Assembly (NCBI GenBank): GCA_945901195.1
Contig: CAMDKB010000247.1
Coordinates: 1 to 6,975, forward strand
Direction of reading: 5' to 3'
Length of the DNA stretch: 6,975 bases
From: Rhizobium sp. Q54
GTDB taxonomy: Bacteria; Pseudomonadota; Alphaproteobacteria; Rhizobiales; Beijerinckiaceae
Shown here piece after piece: positions 1-5,612 of the stretch (position 1 is its first letter; each line of letters opens with the position of its first letter). The position numbers were made by a program, and so were the translations under genes. The notes beneath the pieces are model-generated. The model did not search any database. It saw only the letters and a program-made list of their open reading frames with translations, and was not told where the DNA came from.

Positions 1-236
1 ACGAAATGCGCGGCGATCTGTGAAAGGTTCGGCAGCCTCGACAGCCATCCATGAAAACCGCCTGGCACAGGGCGGTGGACCTGCACCAGTTCCAGGTCCG
101 GCGAAGCGATGCGGGCGAGGTCGCGATGGGACGTGCCAAAGGAAATGCGGCTTGCGGTTCGCGGCGACGCGGCAGCGAAATCGAAGCTGCGGGTGCGAAC
201 CGGGGCCTGCGCCGTCCTGGTTTGAACTGATTGCAT
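1..236 (-). CDS. DUF1826-like protein, N-terminal part (runs off window edge)
   Basis: Reading leftward from an ATG at 236-234, the frame stays open for 78 codons to the window edge with no stop, so the C-terminus is missing. A GGGAG Shine-Dalgarno sits at 248-244, 7 nt before the ATG. The protein starts MQSVQTRTAQAP and has a polar leader of about 35 residues. A segment around SHRDLARIASPDLELVQVHR then resembles the opening of DUF1826 proteins, where a stretch naming a position (l..I..p.v.l...R.lp..l..wl..lp) follows a variable leader. DUF1826 has no established biochemical role but is known from Zur regulons next to COG0523 genes, which matches this setting. A Zur box and a plausible promoter lie about 90 nt upstream. 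The family call is from memory of the N-terminal pattern only. The coding call is firmer than the name. Confidence 0.6.
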   Translation of the reverse strand, partial: MQSVQTRTAQAPVRTRSFDFAAASPRTASRISFGTSHRDLARIASPDLELVQVHRPVPGGFHGWLSRLPNLSQIAAHF

Positions 237-325
237 CAATGCGCTCCCTATGACTTGCCGGCGATTTTGCCCTGCCCATATCGGTGCGAAACCGGGATCC
301 GGCTCCACCGCACCTGCAGCATATC

Positions 326-345
326 TGTTATGTTATAACATAACA
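326..345. promoter_or_regulatory. Zur box 1, perfect 20-bp palindrome
   Basis: TGTTATGTTATAACATAACA is its own reverse complement over all 20 bases and stands out as AT-rich in a GC-rich setting. It matches the alphaproteobacterial Zur operator style (TTATAA core flanked by G/C and A/T arms) and is 17/20 identical to the second box at 4964-4983. A zur gene lies in the same window. It should repress the leftward DUF1826-like gene, whose -10 it overlaps, and possibly the rightward His-rich gene. Binding itself is inferred. Confidence 0.88.
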
Positions 346-355
346 AATCAGTCAA
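327..355 (-). promoter_or_regulatory. Predicted sigma-70 promoter for the DUF1826-like gene
   Basis: On the minus strand TTGACT (355-350, 5/6 to consensus) is followed after 17 nt by CATAAC (332-327, 4/6). The Zur palindrome fills the spacer and the -10, the expected layout for steric repression. Predicted from hexamers only. The same TTGACT lies just outside Zur box 2. Confidence 0.5.
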
Positions 356-556
356 GAGTTTATGACCTGCCATTGATGCGGGTCTGCGCAACAATTTCGA
401 TATCAAGTCATGCGATCGCGGTGCTCCGCGGCCATGGGCGGACAAAGGTCGCGCCACCGGCTTGCGGGCAGCCCGCGCCCGCTGCGAAATAGTATATCAG
501 GGGATGATCGGTTTACTCCTTCCGCATCGATCACCCGGCGGAACGGAGTTGCTCAC

Positions 557-916
557 ATGGCCGAATGCACACACCCCCAGCATCACAATCACGACCATGC
601 CCACGGTCCGGGCTGCGGCCACACCGCGGTGCGTCATGGCGACCACATCGATTACCTGCATGATGGCCACCTGCATCACATGCATGACGGACACGTCGAC
701 GAACACGTTATCGAAGTAACCAACGTCAATCCCGTCCGCTGTACGCCGGCCCACAAATGCGCCGGACACGAACCCGGCCATGTGCATGGTCCCGGCTGCG
801 GACACGAAGCGGTCCCGCATGGCGATCACGTCTGCTACCTCGTCGACGGCCACCTGCATTTCCCGCACGGCGACCATTGCGACGACCACGGCCCGCTGCA
901 GGTCGTGGCTGCCTGA
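557..916 (+). CDS. His/Cys-rich tandem-repeat metal-binding protein (119 aa)
   Basis: The start ATG at 557 is chosen because GGAG lies at 545-548, 8 nt upstream, and the His-rich composition begins exactly there; the frame upstream of it looks like non-coding sequence. The 119-residue product has 28 His and 7 Cys and no signal peptide or membrane segment, so it is probably cytoplasmic. Two copies of one unit can be seen, residues 16-46 and 77-107, a 61-residue period. Each has the order HGPGCGH, then A-V-x-HGDH, then xYLxDGHLH, then a further GDH or DGH. An N-terminal His cluster (residues 6-16) and a linker with C62 and C68 complete it. The composition, repeats and nearby Zur box suggest a zinc buffer, store or carrier. 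It could also handle nickel or cobalt. Proteins with this motif are, as far as I recall, mostly annotated as hypothetical; no reaction can be named. Confidence 0.85.
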   Translation: MAECTHPQHHNHDHAHGPGCGHTAVRHGDHIDYLHDGHLHHMHDGHVDEHVIEVTNVNPVRCTPAHKCAGHEPGHVHGPGCGHEAVPHGDHVCYLVDGHLHFPHGDHCDDHGPLQVVAA

Positions 917-921
917 TTTCG

Positions 922-938
922 CGTCCGGCAAACGGACG
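922..938. terminator. Hairpin between two convergent stop codons (candidate terminator)
   Basis: CGTCCG (922-927) and CGGACG (933-938) form a perfect 6-bp stem with a 5-nt loop. It lies 5 nt after the His-rich stop (916) and directly abuts the stop of the convergent aldolase gene (941-939). There is no T-tract after it in either direction, so it is at best a weak bidirectional terminator or a 3'-end barrier. Confidence 0.4.
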
Positions 939-1670
939 TCAGGCGCGCGGCGGCAGCCAGTTGCCGCGCTGCAGCCTGACCGTCCAGTGTTCCCAGGCGC
1001 GCGTATGACCGGTTGTCGTACCTCCGATCCGCGAGCCGAAGTCGATGTCGCCCTTCGACAGCGGATCGATCTTGCCGGAAGCAGCCGCTTGCACCTGATA
1101 CTCGGCGTTCCGGCATGAATACACGCAGCGAAACGCCAGATCGGAAAGATTGACGCCAACGGCCGTCACGCCGTGTCGATACATCAGAACCATCATGTGA
1201 TCGCCCAGCGCGCGGGCAAGAGCACGGCCTTCCTCCGGCTTCACGACCAGATAATTCGTTTCGCCGAACTCGGCGCGTTGATCCCAGAACGGCGGCTTGA
1301 AACCGCCAACCGAGCCCAGATGCACGACCGGGACATAGTCCGTTCCGGTGATGACCAGCGGCATGAAGGCCGCCGCATGGTGATGACACACCGCCATTAC
1401 ATCCGGACGCGCGCGATATATCTCGCCGTGAATAACCCGTTCGGAATAGGGCGGCAGAGTCGAACCTCCGACCGCCACCGAATCGAGATCGTATTCGACG
1501 AGGTCGGCCGGTTCGATCAGTTCGGGCGCGCGCGAACGCGACAGGAAATACCTGTCCGGACGTTCGGGGTGACGGGCGCTGATATGGCCGAACGTGTCGA
1601 GCACACCCTCGTTCGCCATCATCCTGTTGGCCAGCGCCAAATCGTATTTGATCTGTTCGACCGCGTTCAT
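939..1670 (-). CDS. Class II aldolase/adducin-family protein (243 aa)
   Basis: This family uses a divalent metal, usually zinc, to cleave or decarboxylate sugar-phosphate or aromatic acid substrates through an enediolate; it includes fuculose and ribulose-phosphate aldolases, MtnB dehydratase and aromatic decarboxylases. Features seen: GHISAR at 28-33 (family G-N/H-x-S-x-R), S76-E77 before the HGEIYRARPDV segment, a His cluster C95-H96-H97-H98 and a third His in RHG (H166), giving the HxH...H metal site. The ATG at 1670 has GGGAGG 6 nt upstream. It is the last gene of the minus-strand operon, 54 nt after the methionine synthase-like gene. The length and the long C-terminal tail (about residues 200-243) remind me more of the decarboxylase-type members than of the sugar aldolases. 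The substrate cannot be assigned from sequence. The methionine synthase-like neighbour makes a role in sulfur or C1 metabolism possible but unproven. Confidence 0.85.
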   Translation of the reverse strand: MNAVEQIKYDLALANRMMANEGVLDTFGHISARHPERPDRYFLSRSRAPELIEPADLVEYDLDSVAVGGSTLPPYSERVIHGEIYRARPDVMAVCHHHAAAFMPLVITGTDYVPVVHLGSVGGFKPPFWDQRAEFGETNYLVVKPEEGRALARALGDHMMVLMYRHGVTAVGVNLSDLAFRCVYSCRNAEYQVQAAASGKIDPLSKGDIDFGSRIGGTTTGHTRAWEHWTVRLQRGNWLPPRA

Positions 1671-1724
1671 TCGTTTCCTCCCTTTGCGCCTTTTCGTTGG
1701 TGCTTGTTTCCCGGGGCTGCGCCG

Positions 1725-2834
1725 CTATCGGCCCCAGATTTCCTCTGCCAGTTCGACAATCATGCGCATCTTGCCCCATTGCGCGTCGACTGTGAGTTCG
1801 TTTCCTTCCTCCGTCGATGCAAAACCGCATTGGGGCGACAGCGCGCATTGACCGATATCGACGAATTTCGTGGCCTCATCGATCCGTCTCCTTACAGCGT
1901 CCTTGCTTTCGAGCGTTCCGGATTTAGAGGTGATCAGCCCGAGCACGGCAATCTGCGAACCGCGCGGAAAGAAGCGCAGGGGCTCGAAACCGCCCGCACG
2001 GTCCGAATCGTATTCCAGGAAGAAGCCGTCGAACTTCACGTCGCCAAACAGCCTCTCCGCGACCGGTTCATATCCGCCTGAGGAGACCCAGGTCGATCTG
2101 AAGTTGCCGCGGCAGATATGCGTCGTCACAACCATATCGGCAGGCTTGTTCGCGATAACGCCGTTCGCCAGCCTGGCATAGTCGTCGACGATCCTCGCGG
2201 TGTTGATCCCTCTGGCCTTCGCCTTCTGCATTTCTTCTTCCGAACACAGATAAGCCCAGGCCGTGTCGTCGATTTGCAGATATCGACAACCCGCATCGTA
2301 GAACGCCTGAACCGCGTCCTGATAGGCCTTGACGAGGTCCTCGAAAATGGCGTCGCGTTCTGCATAGGCGGACCCGCTGACCGCGCCGGGCTCGAGCCGG
2401 AAGTGCAGGACATTCGGGCTTGGAATCGTCATCTTCGGCACGACGCCGGTTCTGGACTTCAGGAATTTGAAGTGTCCGAGCATCGGGTGGGTCTTCGGAA
2501 AGCCGATCTTGCCGGTAATCCTGATGCTCTTGGGCTTGGTCTGGACGCCCTGAAACTGAATGCCATGGTCCAGTTCGTAGACTTCCACGCCGTCGAGCAT
2601 GCCGAAAAAATCGAAGTGCCAGAACTCGCGGCGGAATTCGCCATCAGTGGCGAGCGCTAGCCCGATTTCCTCTTGCTTCTTGATCAGCAGCTCGATTTCG
2701 ACGTCCTCGATCGAGCGAAGTCGTTCGGCGTCGATCCGGCCCGAGGCGAACTGGGATCGCGCCAGGACAATCGGTCCGGAGCGCAGGAAACTGCCGACGT
2801 GGTCGGCCCTAAAGGGCGCGCGGTTATTTTTCAA
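1725..2834 (-). CDS. Cobalamin-independent methionine synthase-like methyltransferase (MetE C-terminal type, 369 aa)
   Basis: The protein resembles the short MetE-like group (COG0620, YxjG/YxjH type), which has only the catalytic C-terminal barrel of MetE (full MetE is about 750 residues). Such enzymes move a methyl group to homocysteine or a similar thiol. The N-terminal FRADHVGSFLRS is typical. The zinc site of MetE can be read as H239 and C241 (THICRGN), E274 (FFLEYD) and C336 (SPQCGF); IDD at 188-190 fits the substrate-binding loop. The start is TTG at 2834-2832, supported by AAGGAG 6 nt upstream and by the fact that the family N-terminus begins right there. It lies 78 nt after hisI and before the aldolase gene. 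The methyl donor is uncertain, as the folate-binding N-terminal half of MetE is absent. A zinc-dependent enzyme in a zinc-starvation operon is notable. Confidence 0.9.
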   Translation of the reverse strand: MKNNRAPFRADHVGSFLRSGPIVLARSQFASGRIDAERLRSIEDVEIELLIKKQEEIGLALATDGEFRREFWHFDFFGMLDGVEVYELDHGIQFQGVQTKPKSIRITGKIGFPKTHPMLGHFKFLKSRTGVVPKMTIPSPNVLHFRLEPGAVSGSAYAERDAIFEDLVKAYQDAVQAFYDAGCRYLQIDDTAWAYLCSEEEMQKAKARGINTARIVDDYARLANGVIANKPADMVVTTHICRGNFRSTWVSSGGYEPVAERLFGDVKFDGFFLEYDSDRAGGFEPLRFFPRGSQIAVLGLITSKSGTLESKDAVRRRIDEATKFVDIGQCALSPQCGFASTEEGNELTVDAQWGKMRMIVELAEEIWGR

Positions 2835-2912
2835 CGGAAGCTCCTTCTTCGAGTTTGAGATGCGGAGGTTTGCGAGAGTGCGGGATGCTCATCCGCGCAG
2901 GGGATGCAGCGG

Positions 2913-3260
2913 CTACGCCGAAGCAGCGGCTTGTGCGCTCGGCAATTCGGTGAAAAAGCAACTACGGGCGCCGGTGTGGCAGGCGGGACCCGTCTGATCC
3001 ACGAGAAGCAGCAATGCATCGCCGTCGCAGTCGAGGTAGCACTGCACGAGTTTCTGCGTGTGGCCGGATGTCTCGCCCTTGCGCCACAGCGAACCGCGGC
3101 TACGTGACCAATAGCAGACCCGGCCGGTGTTGAGCGTCTCCTCCAGGGCCTGCCGGTTCATCCAGGCCAACATCAGCAGCTCGCGCGTATCGTGCTGTTG
3201 GGCGATGGCAGGAATCAGGCCGTCTCGATTGAAGCGCAGGATATCGGGAACAGCATGCAT
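2913..3260 (-). CDS. hisI: Phosphoribosyl-AMP cyclohydrolase (HisI), 115 aa
   Basis: HisI opens the purine ring of phosphoribosyl-AMP in the third step of histidine synthesis. The whole family signature is present: LMLAWMN (29-35), SRSRGSLWRKGETSG (52-66), DCDGD (77-81) and GPACHTGARSCF (91-102). The zinc cysteines C78, C94 and C101 keep the 16- and 7-residue spacing of the characterised archaeal enzyme, and D77, D79 and D81 are the magnesium-site aspartates. The start at 3260 gives the normal single-domain length and lies 8 nt after the zur stop; an upstream in-frame ATG at 3371 would overlap zur and add 37 non-homologous residues. There are no his-operon neighbours: it sits between zur and a methionine synthase-like gene in a Zur-controlled operon. 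This matches the HisI paralogs (HisI2) reported from Zur regulons, so it is probably a second copy used in zinc shortage; whether another hisI exists cannot be seen here. Confidence 0.93.
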   Translation of the reverse strand: MHAVPDILRFNRDGLIPAIAQQHDTRELLMLAWMNRQALEETLNTGRVCYWSRSRGSLWRKGETSGHTQKLVQCYLDCDGDALLLLVDQTGPACHTGARSCFFTELPSAQAAASA

Positions 3261-3268
3261 GGCCGTGT

Positions 3269-3712
3269 CTACTTTCGCGTGTGGGGTACGCTGGCATCGG
3301 CGCAGCGACTGCAGGATCCCCTCAATTCCAGCGCGGTGTGCTCGATTTTGAAGGAGTTTTCGCGCGCCCATGCTCGCATGCGTTCGGCGACCTCGCTGTC
3401 GCTAAACTCGGTGATCTTTCCGCAGTCTTTGCAGATGGCAAAGAGCGCTTCCACGTTCGGCGCGTGCGTGTGGGTCTTGCAGGAGACGAAGGCATTCAGC
3501 GATTCAACGCGATGCACAAGTCCCTTGGCCACCAGCCTTGCGAGCGATCGATACACTGTCGGCGGCGATGAAATCCCATGCGGATAAAGGGCCTCGATGA
3601 TGTCGTAGGCGCTCATCGCCTTGTCAGACCCATCGAGGAGCGACGAGATCAACGCATCGTTACGCTCCGATGCCGCTTGAGGTATCCGGCCTTTCGCCAT
3701 GGGGAAACTCAT
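3269..3712 (-). CDS. zur: Fur-family zinc uptake regulator Zur (147 aa)
   Basis: A Fur-family repressor that binds its operator when loaded with zinc. Seen in order: winged helix with SAYDIIEALYPHG (34-46) and the recognition helix TVYRSLARL (52-60), the hinge GLVHRVESLNAF (65-75), C78 with H81 and H83, then two structural Cys pairs C94-xx-C97 (CKDCGKITEF) and C134-xx-C137 (GSCSRC). C78 near the dimer hinge and the C-terminal CxxC favour Zur over Fur. The start ATG (3712-3710) overlaps the TGA of the upstream zigA gene as ATGA, suggesting translational coupling; in-frame upstream starts would run deep into zigA, and M5 (3700) is a possible alternative. Because it lies in an operon headed by a Zur box, it should control its own synthesis. 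The setting (COG0523 genes, DUF1826, hisI) strongly supports zinc rather than iron as the signal. Confidence 0.92.
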   Translation of the reverse strand: MSFPMAKGRIPQAASERNDALISSLLDGSDKAMSAYDIIEALYPHGISSPPTVYRSLARLVAKGLVHRVESLNAFVSCKTHTHAPNVEALFAICKDCGKITEFSDSEVAERMRAWARENSFKIEHTALELRGSCSRCADASVPHTRK

Positions 3713-4929
3713 GCAGTCGAGAGGGCTTTCTCGTCGGTCCAGGGTGGAAACGGGTCCGTCAGGGATTTCCACATGCTCGGGACGAACGATTTCGAAGGGA
3801 CGAGGCAATCGTCGAGCTCACGCGTAAGAGCCTTTTCGTCCATGGGATCGCAGCCGATGAAGACGATCTCCTGCCGCCTGTCGCCCCACATCGGATCCAT
3901 GTAGGGCGCCATGCTGCGCCGCCATTCTTCGCTGTCGGGATGAAACTTCTTCGGCACTGCCGCCCACCAGAGGCCGCGCTTTTCCGTCTTTACGAAGGCT
4001 CCGGCCTGACTGATCTCACCGACGAATTGCGGTCGAGTCGCGAGCCAGAAAAATCCCTTTGCCCGGATCACGCCCGGCCATGGCCGATTCACGAATGCGT
4101 TCAGTTTCGCCGGATCGAAAGGACGCTTTGCCCGATAGACAAACGAACGTATGCCGTATTCCTCGGTCTCGGGCTTGTGATCGGCAAAACCATTCAGTTC
4201 CTTGTACCAGAGCGGATGTTCCTGCGCCCGTTCGAAGTCGAACAAGCCCGTGTCGAGGATCGACGACAGCTCCACGTTGGCGAAATCAACCTCGATGACG
4301 CGGGCTTCCGGATTCAGCGCATGGATGATCTTGCGCGCGGCATCTATATCGGAAGGCCTGGCCGCGGAAATCTTGTTCAGGATCACGATGTCGGCGAACT
4401 CGATCTGGCCGATCAGAAGGTCGACCATGGTCCGGTTGTCGTCATCGCCGAGGGATTCGCCGCGATCGCGCAGGAATTCCTGCGATGAATAATCCTTGAG
4501 AAGATTCGCCGCATCGACGACCGTTATCATCGCATCGAGGCGGGCGACATCGGACAGGCTGTTGTCTTCCTCGTCCCGGAACTCGAATGTGGAAGCGACC
4601 GGCAAGGGTTCGGAAATGCCTGTGGATTCGATCACCAGGGCGTCGAAGCGCTTTTGCGCTGCCAGCTCGTTCACTTCCTTGAGCAGGTCGTCGCGCAAGG
4701 TGCAGCAGATGCACCCGTTCGTCATTTCGACCAGTTGCTCGCTGGTGCGTGAGAGATTGGCGTCGCCTTCGCGCACCAGCGCGGCATCGATATTCACCTC
4801 GCTCATATCGTTGACGATCACGGCAACCTTCCGGCCCTCCCGATTGCGAAGAATGTGATTCAGGAGGGTGGTTTTACCCGCCCCGAGAAAGCCGGACAGG
4901 ACGGTAACGGGTAGGCGGGTGTCGGTCAC
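3709..4929 (-). CDS. zigA: COG0523 G3E GTPase, ZigA-type zinc metallochaperone (406 aa)
   Basis: A cytoplasmic CobW/COG0523 GTPase thought to pass zinc to client proteins during zinc shortage. Seen: Walker A GFLGAGKTT (13-21), VNDMSEVNID (39-48), the metal-binding GCICC (72-76), ESTGISEP (101-108), VVDA (137-140), a G4-like LNKIS (184-188, with Ser where NKxD has Asp) and a C-terminal CobW_C domain from about 259 to 375, ending with WWAAVP and WGDRRQEIVFIG. The motifs and the length near 400 match the ZigA branch known from Acinetobacter. The start is GTG (4929-4927), with GAGG 5 nt upstream; an ATG at 4940 opens only a 4-codon frame. It is the first gene of the minus-strand operon, 34 nt from Zur box 2, and overlaps zur by 4 nt. 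Its neighbours hisI, the MetE-like gene and the aldolase gene encode zinc enzymes and are candidate clients. Confidence 0.93.
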   Translation of the reverse strand: MTDTRLPVTVLSGFLGAGKTTLLNHILRNREGRKVAVIVNDMSEVNIDAALVREGDANLSRTSEQLVEMTNGCICCTLRDDLLKEVNELAAQKRFDALVIESTGISEPLPVASTFEFRDEEDNSLSDVARLDAMITVVDAANLLKDYSSQEFLRDRGESLGDDDNRTMVDLLIGQIEFADIVILNKISAARPSDIDAARKIIHALNPEARVIEVDFANVELSSILDTGLFDFERAQEHPLWYKELNGFADHKPETEEYGIRSFVYRAKRPFDPAKLNAFVNRPWPGVIRAKGFFWLATRPQFVGEISQAGAFVKTEKRGLWWAAVPKKFHPDSEEWRRSMAPYMDPMWGDRRQEIVFIGCDPMDEKALTRELDDCLVPSKSFVPSMWKSLTDPFPPWTDEKALSTA

Positions 4930-4948
4930 AGCAGCCTCATTTTAGACA

Positions 4949-4977
4949 TTGTTGATCCTTATATGATATGTTATAAT
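4949..4977 (+). promoter_or_regulatory. Predicted promoter for the cytochrome-COG0523 operon
   Basis: TTGTTG (4949-4954) and a perfect TATAAT (4972-4977) are 17 nt apart. The -10 lies inside Zur box 2. A start near 4984 would leave a leader of about 25 nt carrying the GGAG at 4999-5002. Confidence 0.6.
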
Positions 4978-4992
4978 ATTACATCAAGTCAA
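4963..4992 (-). promoter_or_regulatory. Predicted promoter for the zigA-zur-hisI operon
   Basis: On the minus strand TTGACT (4992-4987, 5/6) and TATCAT (4968-4963, 5/6) are 18 nt apart, with Zur box 2 filling the spacer and most of the -10. A second possible pair is TTGATG (4987-4982) and TATAAG (4963-4958), also 18 nt apart. Choice between them needs a mapped transcript start. Confidence 0.55.
4964..4983. promoter_or_regulatory. Zur box 2 between divergent operons
   Basis: TGATATGTTATAATATTACA shares 17 of 20 positions with Zur box 1 and keeps the TTATAA centre, though its two halves match each other imperfectly (GATATGTTA against GTAATATTA). It lies 27 nt before the cytochrome gene and 34 nt before zigA and overlaps predicted promoters on both strands, so one Zur site could silence both operons. 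Inferred from sequence only. Confidence 0.88.
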
Positions 4993-5009
4993 GTGACCGG
5001 AGCACTGAA

Positions 5010-5558
5010 GTGGGCCCCTGCCTTTCCGCCATTCATCTAGCCTCTCGCTGCCTGGTCTGGCCGCTCCTCGTTTCGTCGCTGATCATCCCGGTCGCCGCTA
5101 CAGCCCAGACCATCGTATCTGGGCCATGGGGCGATATCGTCGATCACCAAAAGCCTCTTGCTTTGGTAACCGACGAGCAGCGCGTCACCCTGTTTCGACG
5201 AAACCAGATGCGCGCAATTTCCGGACATTTTCGCTCAATCGAGGCGGTCGTGACATATCGCGCACCTTTTTCGGGAACTCTGGAGGCCGACGCAAACGCT
5301 CTGGCGGCTGCAGCTCGCACGCTGTCGAGCCTGTTTCCACAAGGCACCGAAATGGATCCCGGCAAATTTGGCGCAAAACGCGAGATATGGCAGTTGCCGG
5401 AGAAATTTGCTCGACACACCGTGAGCTTCAGGCAGTCGGTCGAAAGATTTTCCACGGCCATCACGACTAAGGCCGATCTAACAGAGCCACTGAATGCGAT
5501 CCGGCACGAATGTCTGGCATGCCATCAAGCATTCCGGAGTTTCGAGTCATCTCAGTGA
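5010..5558 (+). CDS. Secreted class II cytochrome c (c556-like), 182 aa
   Basis: A periplasmic haem protein of the four-helix-bundle cytochrome c'/c556 family, whose haem-binding CxxCH sits near the C-terminus. Here C168-L-A-C171-H172 lies 10 residues from the end, as the family requires. The segment FRRNQMRAISGHF (62-74) resembles the first helix of c556, with M67 a likely axial ligand, which would make it a low-spin electron carrier rather than a gas-binding c'. An N-terminal signal peptide (hydrophobic core about residues 15-30) ends in ATA before Q33, so export and haem attachment outside the membrane are expected. The start is GTG at 5010, with GGAG 7 nt upstream; no ATG fits better. It is the first gene right of Zur box 2, 54 nt before a membrane-anchored COG0523 gene. 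A cytochrome in a Zur-controlled operon is unusual, and its partner is unknown. Confidence 0.85.
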   Translation: MGPCLSAIHLASRCLVWPLLVSSLIIPVAATAQTIVSGPWGDIVDHQKPLALVTDEQRVTLFRRNQMRAISGHFRSIEAVVTYRAPFSGTLEADANALAAAARTLSSLFPQGTEMDPGKFGAKREIWQLPEKFARHTVSFRQSVERFSTAITTKADLTEPLNAIRHECLACHQAFRSFESSQ

Positions 5559-5612
5559 GAGGGGACAACCCGCGCCTATTGATCGAATTTTGCGCAGTGG
5601 AAATCAATCGAC

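Larger units (their letters stand above)
237..556. other. 320-nt intergenic region between divergent genes
   Basis: This gap holds Zur box 1 and the leftward promoter. The roughly 210 nt between the box and the His-rich gene start show no convincing gene: the open frames here have no Shine-Dalgarno, and one runs through the Zur palindrome. For the rightward direction, TATAAC at 334-339 inside the palindrome could be a -10 but has no good -35. An AT-rich patch (AAATAGTATATC) near 487-498 is another weak -10 candidate, also without a clear -35. So the rightward gene either has a long Zur-controlled leader or its own promoter. Confidence 0.5.

Noticed and set aside
410..556. Upstream ATG (410) giving a 168-residue form of the His-rich protein
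   Set aside because: The added 49 residues look non-coding, and a Shine-Dalgarno precedes the ATG at 557 instead.
497..1159. Minus-strand frame of 220 codons across the His-rich gene
   Set aside because: Its Val/Met/Ala-rich stretch is the antisense image of the His/Asp/Gly codons on the other strand.
835..1848. Long open frame on the minus strand (337 codons) overlapping the aldolase gene
   Set aside because: It is Arg/Gly-rich with no recognisable domain and overlaps the well-supported aldolase, the MetE-like 3' end and the His-rich gene; typical of GC-rich out-of-frame reading.
1173..2081. Plus-strand open frame of 302 codons opposite the aldolase and MetE-like genes
   Set aside because: Antisense to two genes with clear family motifs, and no domain recognised.
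2880..2896. Imperfect hairpin in the hisI to MetE-like gap
   Set aside because: A 6-bp stem with a bulge and no T-tract; not enough to call an attenuator or terminator.
3261..3371. Longer HisI starting at 3371
   Set aside because: It overlaps the zur C-terminal coding region, and the HisI family N-terminus begins at the later ATG (3260).
3713..3808. Longer form of Zur starting at 3808
   Set aside because: It would overlap zigA by 100 nt and adds residues not typical of Fur proteins; the ATGA overlap start gives the usual length.
3670..4488. Plus-strand open frame of 272 codons opposite zigA
   Set aside because: Antisense to a gene with complete COG0523 motifs; no family features of its own.
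4926..4940. Four-codon frame (ATG at 4940, TGA overlapping the zigA GTG) as a leader peptide
   Set aside because: Too short and with no Shine-Dalgarno of its own; its GAGG serves better as the zigA ribosome site. Probably chance.
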